From Comamonadaceae bacterium (lineage in GTDB: Bacteria > Pseudomonadota > Gammaproteobacteria > Burkholderiales > Burkholderiaceae_C): a stretch of 9,510 bases of DNA. The DNA lies in assembly GCA_947455585.1 (NCBI GenBank), contig CANGOY010000059.1, forward strand, positions 1 to 9,510. The letters are read 5' to 3'. Of this stretch, positions 7,237 through 9,510 are shown in pieces. A program made the position numbers and the translations under genes. The notes under the pieces are model-generated. The model had not been told where the DNA came from and searched no databases. It saw only the letters and a program-made list of their open reading frames with translations. Position 1 is the first letter of the stretch. Every line of letters begins with the position of its first letter.

Positions 7237-7265
7237 ATTATGTCTCAGCCCTAGGAGATGTTCGA
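7237..7265 (-). promoter_or_regulatory. Candidate sigma70 promoter of the copper cluster
   Basis: On the minus strand, TCGAAC (7260-7265; 3 of 6 to the -35 consensus) and CATAAT (7237-7242; 5 of 6 to the -10 consensus) are spaced by exactly 17 bp. Transcription would start near 7230, directly at the DUF2946 ATG. The weak -35 and a CCTAGG palindrome within the spacer suggest an activated or repressed promoter, but no known copper-regulator operator is recognisable. Confidence 0.35.
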
Positions 7266-7295
7266 GCCGTCTGCCTCTTCTAGGTGAAAACGAGG

Positions 7296-7319
7296 ATTCA
7301 TTGATATCCATCAATGAAT
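7296..7319. promoter_or_regulatory. Perfect FNR/ANR-type box within a 24-bp palindrome
   Basis: Arms ATTCATTGAT (7296-7305) and ATCAATGAAT (7310-7319) are perfect inverted repeats around ATCC. The core at 7301-7314 is TTGAT-N4-ATCAA, the exact consensus of the FNR/ANR/DNR oxygen- and NO-responsive activators. Its centre (7307.5) would sit at -41.5, the class II activation position, for a start near 7349. A poor -10-like CAAGAT lies at 7337-7342, as expected for an activator-dependent promoter serving the zinc-finger gene. The box is also about 77 bp upstream of the predicted start for the leftward copper cluster, so an effect there cannot be excluded. Confidence 0.75.
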
Positions 7320-7358
7320 GGCGCGCATCATGAGCGCAAGATGAAGCCAAGAAAAAAC

Positions 7359-7364
7359 AAGGAG
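7359..7364 (+). promoter_or_regulatory. Ribosome binding site of the TraR/DksA-type gene
   Basis: AAGGAG lies 5 nt before the ATG at 7370 and fixes this start. Confidence 0.7.
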
Positions 7365-7369
7365 TTGAC

Positions 7370-7735
7370 ATGGATGCACAACACGTCACCGCTTTCAAGC
7401 AAAAGCTTGAAGCTCAACGCGCCGACTTACTGGCACAAATTGCGCAGCAACGTGGCGGCAAAGCCAGCCGTGTAGAAGTGGCTGCCGAGCACTTCGCGCA
7501 CAACGAAGACTCAGACGCACAAGTCAACACTGCACGCGACCTTGAGTTCGCCATCAACGAACACGAGACCGCCGAGCTGGCAGCCATTGACAACGCCTTG
7601 GCCCGACTCAGTGCCGGCACCTATGGCCACTGCACCGACTGTGACGCCACGATTCCAGAAGCACGATTGAACGCAGCGCCCGAAGCAGCACGCTGCATTG
7701 GCTGCCAAGAAAAAACTGAACACAACCACCACTAA
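7370..7735 (+). CDS. TraR/DksA-family C4 zinc-finger protein
   Basis: DksA/TraR proteins bind in the RNA polymerase secondary channel and alter promoter kinetics, with or without ppGpp. The 121-residue product has an N-terminal helix (about 5-28), a central acidic region and a second long helix (about 50-82), which together could form a short coiled coil. A C4 zinc finger follows: Cys88-x2-Cys91 and Cys109-x2-Cys112, with GTYGHCTDC and the IPEARL...A.RCIGCQ context typical of the family. It is shorter than E. coli DksA (151 residues). The likely coiled-coil tip reads HNEDSDAQ (44-51), acidic but not the exact DxxDxA pattern of DksA, so its effect on polymerase may differ. The C-terminus ends EHNHH. 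It is the first gene of a two-gene unit, 17 bp before the eRF1-like gene, and lies behind the FNR-type box. Confidence 0.9.
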   Translation: MDAQHVTAFKQKLEAQRADLLAQIAQQRGGKASRVEVAAEHFAHNEDSDAQVNTARDLEFAINEHETAELAAIDNALARLSAGTYGHCTDCDATIPEARLNAAPEAARCIGCQEKTEHNHH

Positions 7736-7752
7736 GAGAGAAAGAGAACTAC

Positions 7753-8124
7753 ATGACCACTTTTCATGCTGTTGTTTGGCTAGACCACCAAGAAGCCCAC
7801 GTGCTGATGTTTGACCTCGCGCACGTCGAAAGCCAACGCGTCAAGTCACGCACACACCACAAACACCAAGGCAAGCCACACGACACGGTCCATCTGTATG
7901 CTGACATTGCCAAAGCCCTCGAAGGCACGCACGAAGTGCTGGTCACCGGCCCCGGGCATGCGCGTGACGAGTTCCGCGACTGGTGCAAACAACACCACGC
8001 CCATGTGAACGTGGTGGACAGCGTGCCCAGCGACCACCCCACCGACGCGCAAGTGGTGGCCATGGCTCGCCAGTACTTCAAAAAATTTGACAACATGGGC
8101 ACCGACCCCGCACTCGTCAAGTAA
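7753..8124 (+). CDS. 'Translational machinery'/host-attachment-like protein (eRF1-fold type)
   Basis: This 123-residue protein resembles small proteobacterial proteins annotated as 'translational machinery protein', related to the host-attachment and bacterial eRF1-like superfamily. These are thought to share the fold of the eRF1/Pelota middle domain, but no activity has been shown for this type. Visible features are the N-terminal HAVVWLDHQEAHVLMFD strands (5-21), a His-rich segment SRTHHKHQGKPHD (32-44), the central EVLVTGPGHARDEFRDW (61-77) corresponding to the conserved 'GPG.A..EF' element, and DHPTDAQVVAMARQYFKKFD (94-113) at the end. It has no signal peptide or membrane segment, so it is cytosolic. 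A purine-rich AGAGAGAAAGAG precedes the ATG as a moderate ribosome site. It is co-transcribed with the zinc-finger gene (17-bp gap) and ends at a strong hairpin. A link to ribosome rescue or stress is inference. Confidence 0.8.
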   Translation: MTTFHAVVWLDHQEAHVLMFDLAHVESQRVKSRTHHKHQGKPHDTVHLYADIAKALEGTHEVLVTGPGHARDEFRDWCKQHHAHVNVVDSVPSDHPTDAQVVAMARQYFKKFDNMGTDPALVK

Positions 8125-8133
8125 ACCCATAGG

Positions 8134-8160
8134 GGCTTTTGCATTTCGTATGCAAAAGCC
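8134..8160 (+). terminator. Hairpin after the eRF1-like gene, probable terminator
   Basis: GGCTTTTGCAT (8134-8144) pairs perfectly over 11 bp with ATGCAAAAGCC (8150-8160) around a TTCGT loop. It starts 9 bp after the stop codon. There is no T-run after the stem on either strand, so it may be a weak terminator or a 3'-end stabiliser rather than a classic intrinsic terminator. Confidence 0.5.
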
Positions 8161-8204
8161 TGCTGAGTTTGCAAGACAATCCGTGCTTCAGAACATCTGA
8201 GGTG

Positions 8205-8220
8205 CGGCAAGTCCCTGCCG
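8205..8220 (+). other. Small hairpin in the leader of the binding-protein gene
   Basis: CGGCA (8205-8209) and TGCCG (8216-8220) form a perfect 5-bp stem ending 24 nt before the GTG start. It may be fortuitous. No recognisable riboswitch or strong promoter is seen in 8165-8244. Confidence 0.2.
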
Positions 8221-8244
8221 GCGCCTGCTTTCAAAGGCCCCTTC

Positions 8245-9450
8245 GTGAACACCCCTCTCGCCTCTACCTTGCGCGCCGCCGCCCTTGCTCTGAGCTTGGT
8301 GGCACTGCCCGTCTTCGCACAAAACGTCATCAAGATTGGCGAAATCAACAGCTACAAAGCCCAGCCTGCTTTCCTTGACCCGTACAAAAAGGGCATGGAG
8401 TTGGCCGTGGAAGAAATCAACGCTGCGGGTGGCGTGAACGGCAAGCAGCTGCAGCTCATCACGCGTGACGACAACGCTTCGCCCGGCGACGCCGTGCGCG
8501 CCGCTGAAGAACTGCTGAGCCGCGAAAAGGTGGATGTGCTGTCTGGTGCTTTCCTCTCGCACATTGGTTTGGCCTTGGGCGACTTTGCCAAGCAACGCAA
8601 AGTATTCTTCCTCGCGGGCGAACCGTTGACCGACAAAATGGTGTGGCAAAACGGCAACCGCTACACCTACCGCCTGCGCGCCAGCACCTACATGCAAGTG
8701 GCCATGCTTGTGCCCGAAGCCGCCAAGCTCAAGAAAAAGCGTTGGGCCGTGGTGTACCCAAACTACGAATACGGCCAATCGGCTGCCGCCACTTTCAAAC
8801 AGTTGCTGAAAGCTGCACAGCCTGATGTGGAGTTTGTCGCCGAACAAGCTCCTGCGCTGGGCAAGATTGACGCAGGCTCGGTGACGCAGGCCATTGCCGA
8901 TGCCAAACCCGACGCCATCTTCAACGTGTTGTTTGCCACCGACCTTGCCAAGTTTGTGCGCGAAGGCAACACACGCGGGCTGTTCCAAGGCCACGACGTG
9001 GTGAGCCTCTTGACCGGCGAGCCCGAGTATTTGGAGCCCTTGAAAGACGAAACACCGAACGGTTGGATTGTCACGGGCTACCCTTGGTACGGCGTGCAAA
9101 CGCCCGAGCATAAAGCCTTTTACTTGGCCTACCACCGCAAGTACAACGACCACCCCCGCTTGGGCTCAGTCGTGGGCTACAGCATGATTCAGGCTCTGGC
9201 CGCGGGCATGACGAAGGCCAAGAGCACCGAAAGCGAGAAGCTGGTGACGGCTTTCAGTGGTTTGAAATTCAGCACGCCTTATGGCCCCGTGATGTTCCGC
9301 AAGCAAGACAACCAGTCCACCATGGGCGCGTTTTTGGGCCGTACCAAAAACGACAATGGCAAAGGCGTGTTGGTAGACTACCGATACATCGACGGAGCCA
9401 GCGTGCAACCCAGCGATGACGTTGTGAAGAAACTACGGCCGAGCAATTAA
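8245..9450 (+). CDS. ABC transporter substrate-binding protein, branched-chain amino acid type
   Basis: A 401-residue periplasmic binding protein of the LivJ/peripla_BP_6 type, which captures an amino acid, amide, urea or aromatic-acid ligand for a Liv-type ABC importer. It has a Sec signal peptide with cleavage probable after VFA (residue 25). The mature N-terminus has IKIGEINSYKAQPAFLDPYKKG (30-51), the family strand and ligand loop, then AVEEINAAGGVNGKQLQL and the DDNASPGDAVRAAEEL element. The second lobe begins near KKKRWAVVYPNYEYGQSAA. No lipobox is present. The start is GTG at 8245 with AAAGG (8233-8237) 7 nt upstream; no ATG exists in the open frame back to the TGA at 8164. A terminator lies 20 bp after the stop, and no permease or ATPase gene adjoins it, so it may serve a transporter encoded elsewhere. 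The ligand cannot be read from sequence alone. Confidence 0.92.
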   Translation: MNTPLASTLRAAALALSLVALPVFAQNVIKIGEINSYKAQPAFLDPYKKGMELAVEEINAAGGVNGKQLQLITRDDNASPGDAVRAAEELLSREKVDVLSGAFLSHIGLALGDFAKQRKVFFLAGEPLTDKMVWQNGNRYTYRLRASTYMQVAMLVPEAAKLKKKRWAVVYPNYEYGQSAAATFKQLLKAAQPDVEFVAEQAPALGKIDAGSVTQAIADAKPDAIFNVLFATDLAKFVREGNTRGLFQGHDVVSLLTGEPEYLEPLKDETPNGWIVTGYPWYGVQTPEHKAFYLAYHRKYNDHPRLGSVVGYSMIQALAAGMTKAKSTESEKLVTAFSGLKFSTPYGPVMFRKQDNQSTMGAFLGRTKNDNGKGVLVDYRYIDGASVQPSDDVVKKLRPSN

Positions 9451-9470
9451 TCGCCTTCAAACCCCAACAC

Positions 9471-9500
9471 AACGCCCGCCTCTTGCGGGCGTTTTAATTT
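9471..9500 (+). terminator. Rho-independent terminator of the binding-protein gene
   Basis: AACGCCCGC (9471-9479) pairs perfectly over 9 bp with GCGGGCGTT (9485-9493) around a CTCTT loop, followed by TTAATTT. It starts 20 bp past the stop codon and isolates the gene as a single transcription unit. Confidence 0.87.
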
Positions 9501-9510
9501 CAAGCCTCAC

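Noticed and set aside
8188..9153. 321-codon minus-strand open frame opposite the binding-protein gene
   Set aside because: It is an antisense shadow: low-complexity His/Gly/Val-rich product, no family resemblance, while the plus strand encodes a clear signal-peptide-bearing binding protein.

Overview
The window looks like chromosomal DNA from a betaproteobacterium, most likely Burkholderiales and close to the Comamonadaceae. This rests on moderately high GC, the protein flavour (DctA, a PhaM-type PHA granule protein with a histone-H1-like tail, LivJ-type binding protein, 'translational machinery protein' family) and gene content. It is an inference, not a database match. I see no phage, IS, tRNA, rRNA or CRISPR. 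Coding density is high and the longest gene-free stretch is about 140 bp.

Layout from left to right: (1) dctA (110-1381, +), a C4-dicarboxylate/H+ symporter, closed by a good intrinsic terminator. (2) A minus-strand pair transcribed leftward: a PhaM-like PHA granule regulator (2731-3495) whose stop codon overlaps the start of a FIST-domain sensory protein (1454-2734). (3) A minus-strand copper cluster in transcription order: DUF2946 small exported protein (6873-7229), TonB-dependent outer-membrane receptor (4669-6771), YcnI/DUF1775 copper-binding protein (4086-4634) and PCu(A)C periplasmic copper chaperone (3558-4067). (4) A 140-bp divergent regulatory region (7230-7369) with a perfect FNR/ANR-type box inside a larger perfect palindrome. 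(5) A plus-strand pair: a TraR/DksA-type C4 zinc-finger protein (7370-7735) and an eRF1-fold/host-attachment-like 'translational machinery' protein (7753-8124), followed by a strong hairpin. (6) A stand-alone branched-chain-amino-acid-type ABC substrate-binding protein (8245-9450) with its own terminator.

How the genes may work together: the copper cluster reads as one route, with an outer-membrane receptor taking up a copper species, YcnI (mature N-terminal His) and PCu(A)C (His/Met site plus His-rich tail) handling copper in the periplasm, probably for cytochrome oxidase or other cuproenzymes. The TraR/DksA + eRF1-like pair behind an FNR box suggests a small low-oxygen response unit acting on RNA polymerase and possibly the ribosome. 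This is the most interesting hypothesis in the window. The PhaM-FIST coupling is a second unusual association, linking carbon-storage granules to a ligand-sensing domain.
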